Source: Sporomusaceae bacterium (GTDB lineage: Bacteria > Bacillota_C > Negativicutes > Sporomusales_B > UBA7701). Taken from it: 44,820 nt of DNA. Within the stretch, counting starts at the first letter, position 1; the number at the start of each line of letters is the position of its first letter. Positions 16,820 to 24,677 of this stretch are shown piece after piece. Below the pieces are notes generated by a model, which saw only the letters and a list, made by a program, of their open reading frames with translations, ran no database searches and was not told the DNA's origin. The stretch lies in the NCBI GenBank assembly GCA_022839045.1, contig JALHDI010000011.1, positions 1 through 44,820 on the forward strand, read 5' to 3'. The position numbers and the translations under genes are program-made.

Positions 16820-17269
16820 TCACATGTTGGGCTGTTGGCTGGCGCCCTGGGTTTCGGCCGTCTCGGCCAACTCGTCGAACTCATCCTGCGCGTCGCGGTT
16901 GCGCATGATTTCCTGTATTTTCGCGAGGGCCTGCGGAATCATGTCGATAAGCCGGTCGTAGATCTGGTTGCCTTCTACCGGCAGGAATCTTATGCCGTTC
17001 ACCGGCGAACATACCAGGAAGCCTACCGGCTTGACGCTGACGCCGGCGCCGCTGCCGCCGCCGAAGGGATGCACGTCATGGGGGACGGCTTCCTCGGTTT
17101 CGAAGTCGCCGCCGCCGGCGGCGAACCCGAAGGTGACGCGCGAGATCGGGATGATGACCGTGCCGTCGGCCGTTTCCACGGCGTCGCCGACGATGGTGTT
17201 TACGTCAACCATCCCCTTGATGCTTTCCATGGCCGTTTTCATCAGACTTTGGATCGGGTGTTCTTCCAC
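16820..17269 (-). CDS. ytfJ: GerW/YtfJ-family sporulation protein
   Basis: 149-residue protein beginning MEEHPIQSLMKTAM, as in B. subtilis YtfJ, with DVNTIVGDAVETADGTVIIP, a glycine-rich GFAAGGGDFE and GSGAGVSVKPVGFLV. YtfJ/GerW is a forespore protein needed for proper germination of spores in Bacillus. The GTG start at 17269 has AAGGAGG 10 bp upstream and overlaps the end of ytfI by 28 nt. The longer open frame to 17917 is not supported. The tail after residue 115 is acidic and low in complexity. Confidence 0.92.
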   Translation of the reverse strand: MEEHPIQSLMKTAMESIKGMVDVNTIVGDAVETADGTVIIPISRVTFGFAAGGGDFETEEAVPHDVHPFGGGSGAGVSVKPVGFLVCSPVNGIRFLPVEGNQIYDRLIDMIPQALAKIQEIMRNRDAQDEFDELAETAETQGASQQPNM

Positions 17270-17937
17270 TGCCTGTCGTCCTCCTTCCCCAGATACTGGA
17301 TGGCTGTCGCTATCGCGTTTATAACATTGCCCAGCCTGATGCTGAATATACACTCCAGTTCGATTTCGACGCCTTCCCTGGCGTAGAGCGGCGTGACCCG
17401 GAAAATCGGCCGGGCTACGCTTTTCAGCCGTCTCTGCATGTAGGCGTACGTCTGGGTTTTCATTTGCCACAGCAGGCCTGCGGCGATGCCGGTGAGGGCG
17501 GCATCGCCGGTGCCGAGGCCCGTCCGCCAGGAGAGCTTTTCGCAGGTCACGGCGACGAGGAGGCTTGTGATAAGCCGCTTGTAGATCCGGGTGTAGTAGC
17601 GGAACTGTTTCATCAGGTGATGCCAGTGCCGGGGACGGTGGCGGAAGATCTTCCAGGTGGTGCGGGCAAACCGCTGTTCCGCTTTCGAACGGGTCTCGGT
17701 TTGGCCTCCCGGGGTGTCGAGGACCGATTCCGGCCATGGCAGTCCGCCGCGGCGGACGATACGGACAAGAGGAACTTCGAAGTGATAGTTGATGAGTTTT
17801 TTGAGGATGTAAACGTCGATGTCGAGGCGGTCGTCGTTGCCGTGGCGGCTGTAGGACAGGCTGATAAACAGCTTCATACGGGCCATCGCGAGGATAATCA
17901 GCGTCGACGCCAGCCATACCGCCAGCCAGGTCTCCAT
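17242..17937 (-). CDS. ytfI: DUF2953-family protein (YtfI-like)
   Basis: 231-residue protein with an N-terminal membrane helix (METWLAVWLASTLIILAMAR) and a second hydrophobic patch (TGIAAGLLWQMKTQTYAYMQ). The pattern after the helix, a middle region rich in basic and aromatic residues and the end VNAIATAIQYLGKED, fits DUF2953, which is paired with ytfJ in Bacillus and many spore formers. ATG 17937 has GGGAGGGG upstream. The longer open frame to 18087 crosses a terminator and is rejected. Function unknown; the fixed pairing suggests a forespore role. Confidence 0.82.
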   Translation of the reverse strand: METWLAVWLASTLIILAMARMKLFISLSYSRHGNDDRLDIDVYILKKLINYHFEVPLVRIVRRGGLPWPESVLDTPGGQTETRSKAEQRFARTTWKIFRHRPRHWHHLMKQFRYYTRIYKRLITSLLVAVTCEKLSWRTGLGTGDAALTGIAAGLLWQMKTQTYAYMQRRLKSVARPIFRVTPLYAREGVEIELECIFSIRLGNVINAIATAIQYLGKEDDRQWKNTRSKV

Positions 17938-17981
17938 GCTATCCCCTCCCCTCTCCCGGTAGTAATATTGTGGCAAAAAAT

Positions 17982-18005
17982 AAGCGCCCGCATACGCGGG
18001 CGCTT
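17982..18005 (-). terminator. Intrinsic terminator after scpB
   Basis: A perfect 10-bp stem, AAGCGCCCGC (17982-17991) / GCGGGCGCTT (17996-18005), with a 4-nt loop and a T-rich run on the minus strand. It ends the cca-to-scpB operon. Confidence 0.9.
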
Positions 18006-18034
18006 GCCGACCGTTCGTTATTAGCGAAGTTTGT

Positions 18035-18583
18035 TCATTCGTCGTCCAGATTGGCGTCGGGGGGCTCGACGGTGAGCAGCTCGGCAAGGTCGGGCAGGTC
18101 GTCGAGGCTGGCGAGGCCGAAGCATTTGAGGAAGTCGTCGGTGGTGCCGTAGAGTATGGGCCGGCCGATGGCTTCCTTGCGGCCGACTTCTTTGATGAGG
18201 CCTCTTTCGACCAGGGTGGTGACTACGCCGTCGACCTTGACGCCGCGAATGTGTTCGATCTCCAGCTTGGTGACCGGCTGCTTGAAGGCGATGATGGCGA
18301 GGGTTTCCATGGCGGCGAGCGACATGCGGGCTTCCTGCACTTCGACGAGTTTGTCGATGATGGGGGCCAGTTCGGGTTTGCTGCACAGTTGGTAGCCGCC
18401 GGCGACGTCGAGGATGGTCAGCCCGCGGTCGGCAGCGTCCATGTCGTGTTTAAGCTCGGCGACGAGCGCGGCGATGTTTTCGGCGTCGATCTCGAGGATC
18501 TGGGCGAGTTTTTCGGCGGATACGGGGTTGCCGCTCGCGAACAGCAGGGCTTCGACGTGGCCCTTCAGGTGGCGGTAAAACAT
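18035..18583 (-). CDS. scpB: Segregation and condensation protein B
   Basis: 182-residue ScpB: two winged-helix domains, with the family segment METLAIIAFKQPVTKLEIEHIRGV in the middle and GRPILYGTTDDFLKCFGL near the C-terminus. It binds ScpA and, with SMC, forms the condensin that organises and segregates the chromosome. Its ATG shares one base with the scpA stop (TGATG), so the two are coupled. In B. subtilis scpAB (ypuGH) lies just upstream of dacB. Confidence 0.95.
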   Translation of the reverse strand: MFYRHLKGHVEALLFASGNPVSAEKLAQILEIDAENIAALVAELKHDMDAADRGLTILDVAGGYQLCSKPELAPIIDKLVEVQEARMSLAAMETLAIIAFKQPVTKLEIEHIRGVKVDGVVTTLVERGLIKEVGRKEAIGRPILYGTTDDFLKCFGLASLDDLPDLAELLTVEPPDANLDDE

Positions 18584-19308
18584 CAGTGCACGACCTCTCC
18601 CAAGCTAAGGTAGATGGGCCCGAAGCTCCGTTCCTGTTCTATATGGATGCGTTTCAGGCGAATGAGCTCCAGCAGGGCCAGGAAGGCTGTCACCATTTCG
18701 GTGCGGGAGCCGCTGCGGATGAGGGTCTGGGCGAATTCCAGCCGGCCGCCCTGTTTTCTGAGCAGCAGGAGGATGTCCTGCATTTTGTCCTGGACGCTGA
18801 TTTCTTCGCGGGCGATGAAGGCGAATTCGTCGACGGCGCTTTCCCATACGGCGGCGAAGGCTTCGATGAGGTCGTCGATCCGCAGGCCTTCGGGCAGGAC
18901 GATTTTGGTGGCGAAATAGCCCGGCGGCCGGGCGATGAACTGTTCGCGTTTGCGCAGCATTTCTTCGAGTTCGGCGGCGGCCTGCTTGAAGCGGCGGTAT
19001 TCCAGGAGCCGCTGCACGAGTTCCTGGCGCGGGTCTTCTTCCTCGGCCGGCTGCTCGGCGGCCGGCGGCTTGGGCAGCAGCATGCGGGATTTTATCTGCA
19101 ACAGGGTGGCGGCCATGACGAGGAATTCGCTGGCGACATCGATGTTGAATTGTTCCATGGCCCGGATATAGGCGAGGTATTGTTCGGTGACGACGGCGAT
19201 GGGGATGTCGTAGATATCGATCTGGTTTTTGTCGATGAGGTGCATGAGGAGGGCGAGCGGGCCTTCGAAGGTTTCGAGTCTGATCTTGTATTCGGCGGTG
19301 GTACTCAT
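18583..19308 (-). CDS. scpA: Segregation and condensation protein A
   Basis: 241-residue kleisin subunit of the SMC complex. The N-terminal YKIRLETFEGPLALLMHLID and IDIYDIPI and the C-terminal winged helix (VTAFLALLELIRLKRIHIEQ) are characteristic. It bridges the SMC heads together with ScpB. ATG 19308 lies 3 bp after the trpS stop. The middle linker (about 80-95, PPAAEQPAEEEDP) is acidic and proline-rich, as is usual. Confidence 0.95.
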   Translation of the reverse strand: MSTTAEYKIRLETFEGPLALLMHLIDKNQIDIYDIPIAVVTEQYLAYIRAMEQFNIDVASEFLVMAATLLQIKSRMLLPKPPAAEQPAEEEDPRQELVQRLLEYRRFKQAAAELEEMLRKREQFIARPPGYFATKIVLPEGLRIDDLIEAFAAVWESAVDEFAFIAREEISVQDKMQDILLLLRKQGGRLEFAQTLIRSGSRTEMVTAFLALLELIRLKRIHIEQERSFGPIYLSLGEVVH

Positions 19309-19311
19309 GGC

Positions 19312-20298
19312 TTACAGGCGCATGGCGGCGCGGACTTCCTCCATGGTGGCGGCGGCAACCTTGCGGGCCCGTTCGGCGCCGTGGACGAGGATTTCCTTGA
19401 CCCGGGCCGGGTTGGCTTCGAGGTTGGCGCGGCGGGCGTGGATGTCGGCCAGGTTTGCGGACATCCGCTCGGCGAGGAGCTTTTTGCAGTCGACGCAGCC
19501 GATGCAGGCGGTGCGGCACTTGCCGCCGATGTCTTCGAGTTCTTCCTTGTTGAAGAGTTTGTGGAAGGTGTAAACGGTGCAGACCGCGGGGTCGCCGGGG
19601 TCGGTTTTCTTGACGCGCTGCGGGTCGGTGATCATCAGCCTCACCCTGGCTTTGAGTTCTTCAGGAGGGGCGGCGTAGGGGATCTCGTTGCCGTAGGATT
19701 TGCTCATCTTGCGGCCGTCGATGCCGGGCAGGACGGACGCCTGGCTGAGTTTGACCTGGGGCTCGGGGAAGACGGGACCGTAGAACCCGTTGAAGCGGCG
19801 GACGATTTCCCGCGCGAGTTCGACGTGGGGGATCTGGTCCTCGCCGACGGGCACGGTGTCGGCTTTGTAGAGAATGATGTCGGCGGTCATAAGCTCGGGG
19901 TAGCCGAGGAAGCCGTAGGTGTTGATTTCTTTGCCGATCGCGCCGAGCTGCTGGAGCTTGTCCTTATAGCTGGGGACACGTTCCAGCCAGGCGAGCGGGG
20001 TCATCATGGAGAGCAGCAGGTGGAGTTCGGCGTGTTCTTTGACGTGGGACTGGACGAAGATGATGTTGCGCTCGGGGTCGAGGCCGCCGCTCAGCCAGTC
20101 GAGGGCCATTTCGTGTATGTTCTCGGGGATTTTGCTGGTGTCCTCGTACATCGAGGTGAGGGCGTGCCAGTCGACGATACAGAAGACGCAGTCGTAGTCG
20201 TACTGGAGCTTGACCCAGTTTTCCAAGGCCCCGAGGTAGTTGCCGAGGTGGAATTTGCCGGACGGCTGCATGCCGCTGAAGATGCGACCTTTGCTCAT
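19312..20298 (-). CDS. trpS: Tryptophanyl-tRNA synthetase
   Basis: Class I aminoacyl-tRNA synthetase of 328 residues that charges tRNA-Trp. The HIGH-type motif appears as PSGKFHLGNYLGAL at 12-25, and the KMSKS motif occurs in full (DGRKMSKSYGNEI). The C-terminal insertion CRTACIGCVDCKKLL carries four cysteines, seen in part of the family. ATG 20298 has AGGA upstream. No tryptophan T-box or leader was noticed, as expected for an internal operon gene. Confidence 0.95.
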   Translation of the reverse strand: MSKGRIFSGMQPSGKFHLGNYLGALENWVKLQYDYDCVFCIVDWHALTSMYEDTSKIPENIHEMALDWLSGGLDPERNIIFVQSHVKEHAELHLLLSMMTPLAWLERVPSYKDKLQQLGAIGKEINTYGFLGYPELMTADIILYKADTVPVGEDQIPHVELAREIVRRFNGFYGPVFPEPQVKLSQASVLPGIDGRKMSKSYGNEIPYAAPPEELKARVRLMITDPQRVKKTDPGDPAVCTVYTFHKLFNKEELEDIGGKCRTACIGCVDCKKLLAERMSANLADIHARRANLEANPARVKEILVHGAERARKVAAATMEEVRAAMRL

Positions 20299-20314
20299 GG
20301 TTGCTCTGTTCCTC

Positions 20315-20935
20315 CTATACGATAAGTGCTACGATGGCGGTGATGATGCTGCCGAGGAAGGCTTGGACGGGGTAGATGACCGCCCCGATAATTTTCAGAT
20401 AGACCAGGGCCATCAGGATGAATGGCCCGTAGGGGGCGATGCGTTCGAAGGCGTCTGCCTGGCGCGGCGGCAGGAAGCTGGAGACGATCTGAGACCCATC
20501 CAACGGCGGCACGGGGATGAGGTTGAAGACCGCGAGGATGAGGTTGTAGGTGTAGGTCCACTGGATTACTTTGAATATCTCGGGGTTGCCGATGTGCAGT
20601 TTGGCGACGACGCTGAAGAAGAGCGCGCTGATGAACGCCATAATGAGGTTTGCCCCCGGTCCGGCCAGCGAGACTGTCATGATGCCCCAACGGCCGTTGC
20701 TGAGGTTGAACGGGTTGATGGGGACGGGCTTGGCCCAGCCGAAGCTGAACAGCCACAGCATGATGAGGCCGATCGGGTCGAGGTGGGGAATGGGGTTGAG
20801 GGTCAGCCGGCCGGCGTAGCGCGGCGTGGGGTCGCCGAGGGATACCGCGGCGCGGGCGTGGGCGTATTCGTGCACGGTAAGGGCAATGAGCAGGGCGGGA
20901 ATACGGAATACCATATCGGGGTCAAAACCAAACAC
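20315..20935 (-). CDS. Site-2 protease family (M50) membrane metalloprotease
   Basis: 206-residue polytopic membrane protein. The zinc motif HEYAH (H22, E23, H26) lies in the first helix, and the third ligand motif is NLIPVPPLDGS near residue 140. It belongs to the short YwhC-like M50 group without a PDZ domain; substrates are not known for most members. The GTG start at 20935 has GGAGG 7 bp upstream. It sits between cca and trpS, a pairing with trpS and scpAB seen in other Clostridia and Negativicutes. Confidence 0.9.
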   Translation of the reverse strand: MFGFDPDMVFRIPALLIALTVHEYAHARAAVSLGDPTPRYAGRLTLNPIPHLDPIGLIMLWLFSFGWAKPVPINPFNLSNGRWGIMTVSLAGPGANLIMAFISALFFSVVAKLHIGNPEIFKVIQWTYTYNLILAVFNLIPVPPLDGSQIVSSFLPPRQADAFERIAPYGPFILMALVYLKIIGAVIYPVQAFLGSIITAIVALIV

Positions 20936-20972
20936 TAATTATCCTCCTTATACGGCTTTGGCCGCGGCCTTG

Positions 20973-22064
20973 TCAGGAATCGCCGCCTCGCCCCCGGGGC
21001 AAGCGCCGGCTGATTCCGTCCAGGGATATTTGCAGTCTCGACCGTTCCTCTTCATTTTGGCACATTATCCAGAGATAGGCAAGCACCGCCGGGTTAATAT
21101 CTTCCAGCAGGCTGCGCAGGCGGATATCGTCGTGCGGCGCGGCGAGGAGCCTGCGGATATCGGCGAGTCTGCCCGGCGGGCCGCAGTCGCTTTCGCATTG
21201 GAGCCAGAAGCCGGCGCGGCCGCCGAGGACGAGAGCCGCGACGGTCGTCCGTTCGAAGGCGAGGCCGCTATGTCCCAGCCAGGCGGCAGCCTCGTCGATG
21301 CGCGCCAGGGCGGATAGTTTCGCAGCCGTAAGCACGGCGGCGAAGATGGGCCGGAAGATCCCCCAATGGTCTAGGCTGCGGCAGAGCCCCGGCCAGTCGT
21401 TTTCCCGGAAGAGCAGCCGGATTTCCCGGCCCAGCCGGTGCGAGCCGACAGTCAGCCAGTGGCGCCCGTTGACCGCTTCCCGCAGGCGGTCGGCGGTGGA
21501 AGCGGCGAAGGAAAAATGCAGCCGGTGGGCCAGGCGGACGGCCCGCAGCATCCGGGTGGGATCGTCGCTGAAGCTGCCGGGATGGAGGATGCGGATAACC
21601 CCCGCCTGGAGGTCCTTCCTCCCCCCCACGTCGTCGATAAGGCGGCCGAAGCAGCCAGGGTCGATGCCGAGGGCGACGGCGTTGACGGTGAAGTCGCGCC
21701 GCCACAGGTCGTCGGCCAGCGTGCCGGGGCTGACTTCCGGCAGCGCGCCGGGGCGGGGGTAGCGCTCCGTCCTGGCCATCGCCAGGTCGATGCGGGTATC
21801 GCCTGCCATCAGGACGGCGGTGCCGAAACGGGAGGTTTTGGTCACGGCGCCGCCCAGGCGACCGGCCAGGAGGCGTGCGCAGGCGATGGCGTCGCCCTCG
21901 ACGACGATGTCGATGTCCTGGCTTATTATGCCCAGCAGCAGGTCGCGGACAAACCCGCCCACGGCGGCGACCCGGAAGCCGGCTTCGGCGGCGTGCCTGC
22001 CGACGGCGGCCAGGAGCGGCGCATGGGGGTGGGCGGCGAGCAGTGAAGCAGGGTCGTTGTTCAT
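20973..22064 (-). CDS. cca: tRNA nucleotidyltransferase / poly(A) polymerase family protein
   Basis: Class II nucleotidyltransferase of 363 residues. Visible motifs are AVGGFVRDLLLG (36-47), the metal-binding DIDIVVEGD, RRDFTVNA near residue 122, and SDDPTRMLRAVRLAHRL near 165. This family adds CCA, or only CC or A, to tRNA 3' ends. The length is short for a full CCA enzyme, and no HD domain is seen, so division of labour with another enzyme is possible and the symbol is provisional. First gene of the operon cca-M50-trpS-scpA-scpB, with a SigA-type promoter at 22099-22126. Confidence 0.85.
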   Translation of the reverse strand: MNNDPASLLAAHPHAPLLAAVGRHAAEAGFRVAAVGGFVRDLLLGIISQDIDIVVEGDAIACARLLAGRLGGAVTKTSRFGTAVLMAGDTRIDLAMARTERYPRPGALPEVSPGTLADDLWRRDFTVNAVALGIDPGCFGRLIDDVGGRKDLQAGVIRILHPGSFSDDPTRMLRAVRLAHRLHFSFAASTADRLREAVNGRHWLTVGSHRLGREIRLLFRENDWPGLCRSLDHWGIFRPIFAAVLTAAKLSALARIDEAAAWLGHSGLAFERTTVAALVLGGRAGFWLQCESDCGPPGRLADIRRLLAAPHDDIRLRSLLEDINPAVLAYLWIMCQNEEERSRLQISLDGISRRLPRGRGGDS

Positions 22065-22098
22065 GGCGCTGTCCCCCGCTTTCAGACTTCACTTTTAA

Positions 22099-22126
22099 AT
22101 TATACTAGAAAAACCCGCCGATGCAA
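22099..22126 (-). promoter_or_regulatory. SigA-type promoter of the cca operon
   Basis: TTGCAT (22126-22121), a 16-bp spacer and a consensus TATAAT (22104-22099) on the minus strand, about 35 bp before the cca start in an AT-rich gap. Confidence 0.6.
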
Positions 22127-22133
22127 AATAAAA

Positions 22134-22155
22134 GGACCCGTTGTGTGCCGGGTCC
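22134..22155 (-). terminator. Intrinsic terminator after lysA
   Basis: GGACCCG (22134-22140) / CGGGTCC (22149-22155) with an 8-nt loop, followed on the minus strand by TTTTATTTT. Confidence 0.85.
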
Positions 22156-22173
22156 CAAATGGCAGGTGTTCTT

Positions 22174-23508
22174 TTAGGCCAGACAGGCTACTTTATTCTG
22201 CATCCGTTCCGGGACGATGTCGTTGCGGATGAGGTCTTCGTAGCTTTCCCGCCTCACGACCAGTTCGGCCTTGCCGCCGCAGGCGAAGACCACGGCCGGG
22301 CGGCGGTTGCGGTTGTAGTTGCTGGCCATGGAGTAGTTGTAGGCGCCGGTGGAGGATACGGCGAGGATGTCGCCGGGGACGGTGGGCGGCAGTTCGATGT
22401 CCCAGATGAGCATGTCGCCCGACTCGCAGCATTTGCCGGCGACGGAGACGATTTCTTCGCCGGGAACGTTCATCTTGTTGGCGAGGACGGCTTCGTATTT
22501 GGCCTGGTAGAGGGCGGGACGCGGGTTGTCGGTCATGCCGCCGTCGACGGCCACGTATTTGCGAATCCCCGGGATGTCTTTGACCGAGCCGATGGTGTAG
22601 AGGGTGACGCCGGCTTCGCCGACGATCGACCGGCCGGGCTCGACGATGATCTTCGGCAGGGGCAGGTTGTAAGCGGCTGCCGCATCACGCACCGTTTTCG
22701 TCATGAGGGCGACGAGTTCGCCGATCGGCTGGGGGGCGTCGCCTTCGGTATAGTAGATGCCGAGGCCGCCGCCGAGATTGAGTTCTTCGCAGGCGTAGCC
22801 GGTTTTGGCCTTGATCTCTTTGACGAAGGCCATCATGGTGGCGGCCGCTTCTTTGTAGGAGTTGAGGTCGAAGATTTGCGAGCCGATGTGGCAATGGATA
22901 CCTTTGAATTCAAGGTTTTTCATGCCCAGCGCCTTTTCGACGCCCATCAGCGCCTGGCCGTTGGCGATGGCGAGGCCGAATTTGGAGTCGATCATGCCGG
23001 TTTTGATGTAATGGTGGGTGTGGGCGTCGATGCCTGGCGATACCCTGATGAGGATTTTGGCTTTGGTTTTACGCTGGCGGGCGAGTTCGTTCAGGAGATC
23101 CATCTCGCAGAAGTTGTCGACGACGTAGCGGCCGACGCGGGCCTCCAGGGCCATTTCCAGTTCCTCGGGCGATTTGTTGTTGCCGTGGAAATAGATGCGG
23201 CTTGCCGGAAAACCGCTGGCGAGGGCGGTGTACAGTTCGCCGCCGGAGACGACGTCGAGGCCCATGCCCTCGTCGGCCACCAGCCGGCACATCGCCATGG
23301 TGGAGAATACCTTGCTGGCGTATATCACTTCCGCGTTGGGGTAGTGTTTCTGGAAGGATTCGACGTAGGCGCGGCAATTCTCGCGAAGCAGGGCTTCGTC
23401 CATGACGTAGAGGGGGGTGCCGAACTGGCGGGCCAGTTCCACCGTGTCGCAACCGCCGATTTCCAGATGGCCGGCCTGGTTGATGCGCATGGTACCGTGA
23501 AGGTTCAT
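22174..23508 (-). CDS. lysA: Diaminopimelate decarboxylase
   Basis: PLP enzyme of 444 residues; the last step of lysine synthesis, converting meso-diaminopimelate to lysine. The PLP lysine is K66 in VIYASKVFSTM. HCHIGSQI, the phosphate-binding LNLGGGLGIYY, IVEPGRSIVGEAG and the substrate-binding CCESGD are all present. ATG 23508 has GGAG 9 bp upstream; the open frame to 23628 runs through the riboswitch terminator and is rejected. The gene is preceded by a lysine riboswitch. As in B. subtilis, lysA lies next to spoVAF, here with a lipoprotein gene inserted. Confidence 0.96.
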   Translation of the reverse strand: MNLHGTMRINQAGHLEIGGCDTVELARQFGTPLYVMDEALLRENCRAYVESFQKHYPNAEVIYASKVFSTMAMCRLVADEGMGLDVVSGGELYTALASGFPASRIYFHGNNKSPEELEMALEARVGRYVVDNFCEMDLLNELARQRKTKAKILIRVSPGIDAHTHHYIKTGMIDSKFGLAIANGQALMGVEKALGMKNLEFKGIHCHIGSQIFDLNSYKEAAATMMAFVKEIKAKTGYACEELNLGGGLGIYYTEGDAPQPIGELVALMTKTVRDAAAAYNLPLPKIIVEPGRSIVGEAGVTLYTIGSVKDIPGIRKYVAVDGGMTDNPRPALYQAKYEAVLANKMNVPGEEIVSVAGKCCESGDMLIWDIELPPTVPGDILAVSSTGAYNYSMASNYNRNRRPAVVFACGGKAELVVRRESYEDLIRNDIVPERMQNKVACLA

Positions 23509-23559
23509 GGGTATTTCTCCTTTCGGTGTTGACGGTATTGGCGAATACAAAATACAAAA

Positions 23560-23585
23560 GCGGCTGCGAGCTACCTCACAACCGC
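23560..23585 (-). terminator. Terminator of the lysine riboswitch
   Basis: GCGGCTGCGAG (23560-23570) pairs with CTCACAACCGC (23575-23585), 11 bp including two G-U pairs in the RNA, with a GUAG loop followed by TTTTGTATTTTG. It lies between the aptamer and the lysA start, so lysine binding would be expected to favour it. Confidence 0.8.
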
Positions 23586-23639
23586 ACGTCTTCAAAAAGA
23601 CATCATTGCCGGTGAGATAGCGCTCCATCCGGCGCGGAT

Positions 23640-23800
23640 ACGCCGGATGACAGTCTTGTGCTTATTCAGCCACAAGCCCAGCCGGGTTTTCTGCCTGAAA
23701 ACACCGGCTTCGGCGGGTATTCCTTTCCCTGCGGCTCATCGCTTCGGCCAGCTCGCCGCAAGTACTGATAATAGCCCGCGCCTCTATACAACACGGGTAT
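23640..23800 (-). promoter_or_regulatory. Lysine riboswitch (L-box)
   Basis: On the minus strand the conserved L-box elements occur in order: TATAGAGGCGCGG, CAGTA, GCGATGAGCCGCAGGGAAAG, CCGCCGAAGCCGG, GGCTGGGCTTGTGG, then AAGCACAAGACTGTCAT. They align by eye, in order and spacing, with the B. subtilis lysC leader as I remember it. A terminator follows at 23560-23585 and the lysA start about 50 bp later, so control by transcription attenuation is likely: high lysine, termination. Ends are approximate. Confidence 0.93.
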
Positions 23801-23812
23801 TTAATTGGTTTC

Positions 23813-23841
23813 ATTTTAGTATATACGCCGGGCGGTGTCAA
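23813..23841 (-). promoter_or_regulatory. SigA-type promoter of lysA
   Basis: Consensus TTGACA (23841-23836), 17-bp spacer, TAAAAT (23818-23813) on the minus strand, just upstream of the L-box. Confidence 0.75.
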
Positions 23842-23878
23842 TATCCCCCGTCGAGGAATAAAGTCCCCGCCCGGCGTA
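23824..23878. repeat. 12-bp inverted repeat spanning the lysA promoter
   Basis: TACGCCGGGCGG (23824-23835) and CCGCCCGGCGTA (23867-23878) are perfect inverted copies 31 bp apart. One arm fills most of the lysA spacer, and the -35 lies between the arms. The other arm is upstream of the divergent lipoprotein gene. It may be an operator for a dimer or tetramer, or may fold in the lipoprotein transcript. Confidence 0.6.
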
Positions 23879-23906
23879 CAAGCTAAGGGGAAAAGGAGGG
23901 TTGCTT

Positions 23907-24650
23907 TTGCGGCATTATCAGACATTCGCCGCCGCGGTCGCGGCCGCGGTTTTCGCCGCCGCCGTTCTGGCCGGCTGCGGCCTCATGGGACCGGCTAAGA
24001 AGCCGGAGATCGGGCCGGCCGGAAAACCGAGCGACGCCAAGCCCAATCCGCCCGTGATGGAGCGCTTCACCTCCGCCCCCGCCCTGCTTTACGATCTGGA
24101 GGCGATCGCCGGTACTGTATTCGAGGGAATCAACAAGGAGAACTGGCAGCAGGCCGAGGCGGGGCTCTATAATCTCCAGGCCGTCTGGCAGCAGACCAAG
24201 GAGGCGGTGGGCGACAAAAAGGGCGTGAAGGACGCCGACGAAGCGGTCGGCAAGCTGGCGACCAGCATATTGGACAAAAAGATAACCGTTTCGTACGAGA
24301 ATTTGAACAAGTTCATGGGCGGCGTCAGCGACATCGGCAAGTCGTATAAGTTGTCCCCCGTCGCCGACCTGATCGCCGTCGGCAACGCCGTCCGCAGCGT
24401 CAGCTTTTATGTGGCGGATAAGAACTGGAGCAAGGCGGCGTCGAAGGTCAAGGGGCTCGAGGATACCTGGAACAACGCCAAACCGGCCATGGAGCAGTTT
24501 GGCGTGCTCGGCCCGGTGACGACCACCCACGCTCACGTGAAGCAGCTTAAGGATGCCGTCAACGCCGAAAGCCAGGGGGCGGCCGAGGAGCAGGTGAGCA
24601 GTCTCAACGAGAGCCTTGGCGAGATCCGCGAGTATTACCGCGGCAAGTAG
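23907..24650 (+). CDS. Lipoprotein of unknown function
   Basis: 247-residue protein on the plus strand with a signal peptide and lipobox FAAAVLAGC, so it is expected to be lipid-anchored outside the membrane. After a short proline-rich linker the rest is helical, with repeated tryptophan-containing segments (NKENWQQAEAGLYNLQAVW, DKNWSKAASKVKGLEDTW) that look like two or three related helical hairpins. TTG 23907 gives 7 bp to GGAGG; TTG 23901 is the alternative but touches the ribosome site. A strong terminator follows. The family was not recognised. Expression may be sporulation-linked by its position next to spoVAF, but that is only context. Confidence 0.8.
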   Translation: MRHYQTFAAAVAAAVFAAAVLAGCGLMGPAKKPEIGPAGKPSDAKPNPPVMERFTSAPALLYDLEAIAGTVFEGINKENWQQAEAGLYNLQAVWQQTKEAVGDKKGVKDADEAVGKLATSILDKKITVSYENLNKFMGGVSDIGKSYKLSPVADLIAVGNAVRSVSFYVADKNWSKAASKVKGLEDTWNNAKPAMEQFGVLGPVTTTHAHVKQLKDAVNAESQGAAEEQVSSLNESLGEIREYYRGK

Positions 24651-24651
24651 A

Positions 24652-24676
24652 AAAACCCGCCTGTGTGGCGGGTTTT
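24652..24676. terminator. Bidirectional terminator between lipoprotein gene and spoVAF
   Basis: AAAACCCGCC (24652-24661) / GGCGGGTTTT (24667-24676), 10 bp with a 5-nt loop and T runs on both strands. It serves the two convergent genes. Confidence 0.9.
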
Positions 24677-24677
24677 T

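Noticed and set aside
18586..20325. 579-codon open frame on the plus strand
   Set aside because: Antisense to scpA and trpS, which have full motif support; its Gly/Asp/Glu/Val-rich composition is typical of high-GC shadow frames.
22141..23532. 463-codon open frame on the plus strand
   Set aside because: Antisense to lysA, starts inside the lysA terminator.
23883..24536. 217-codon frame antisense to the lipoprotein gene
   Set aside because: The plus-strand frame has lipobox, ribosome site and terminator; this one has none.
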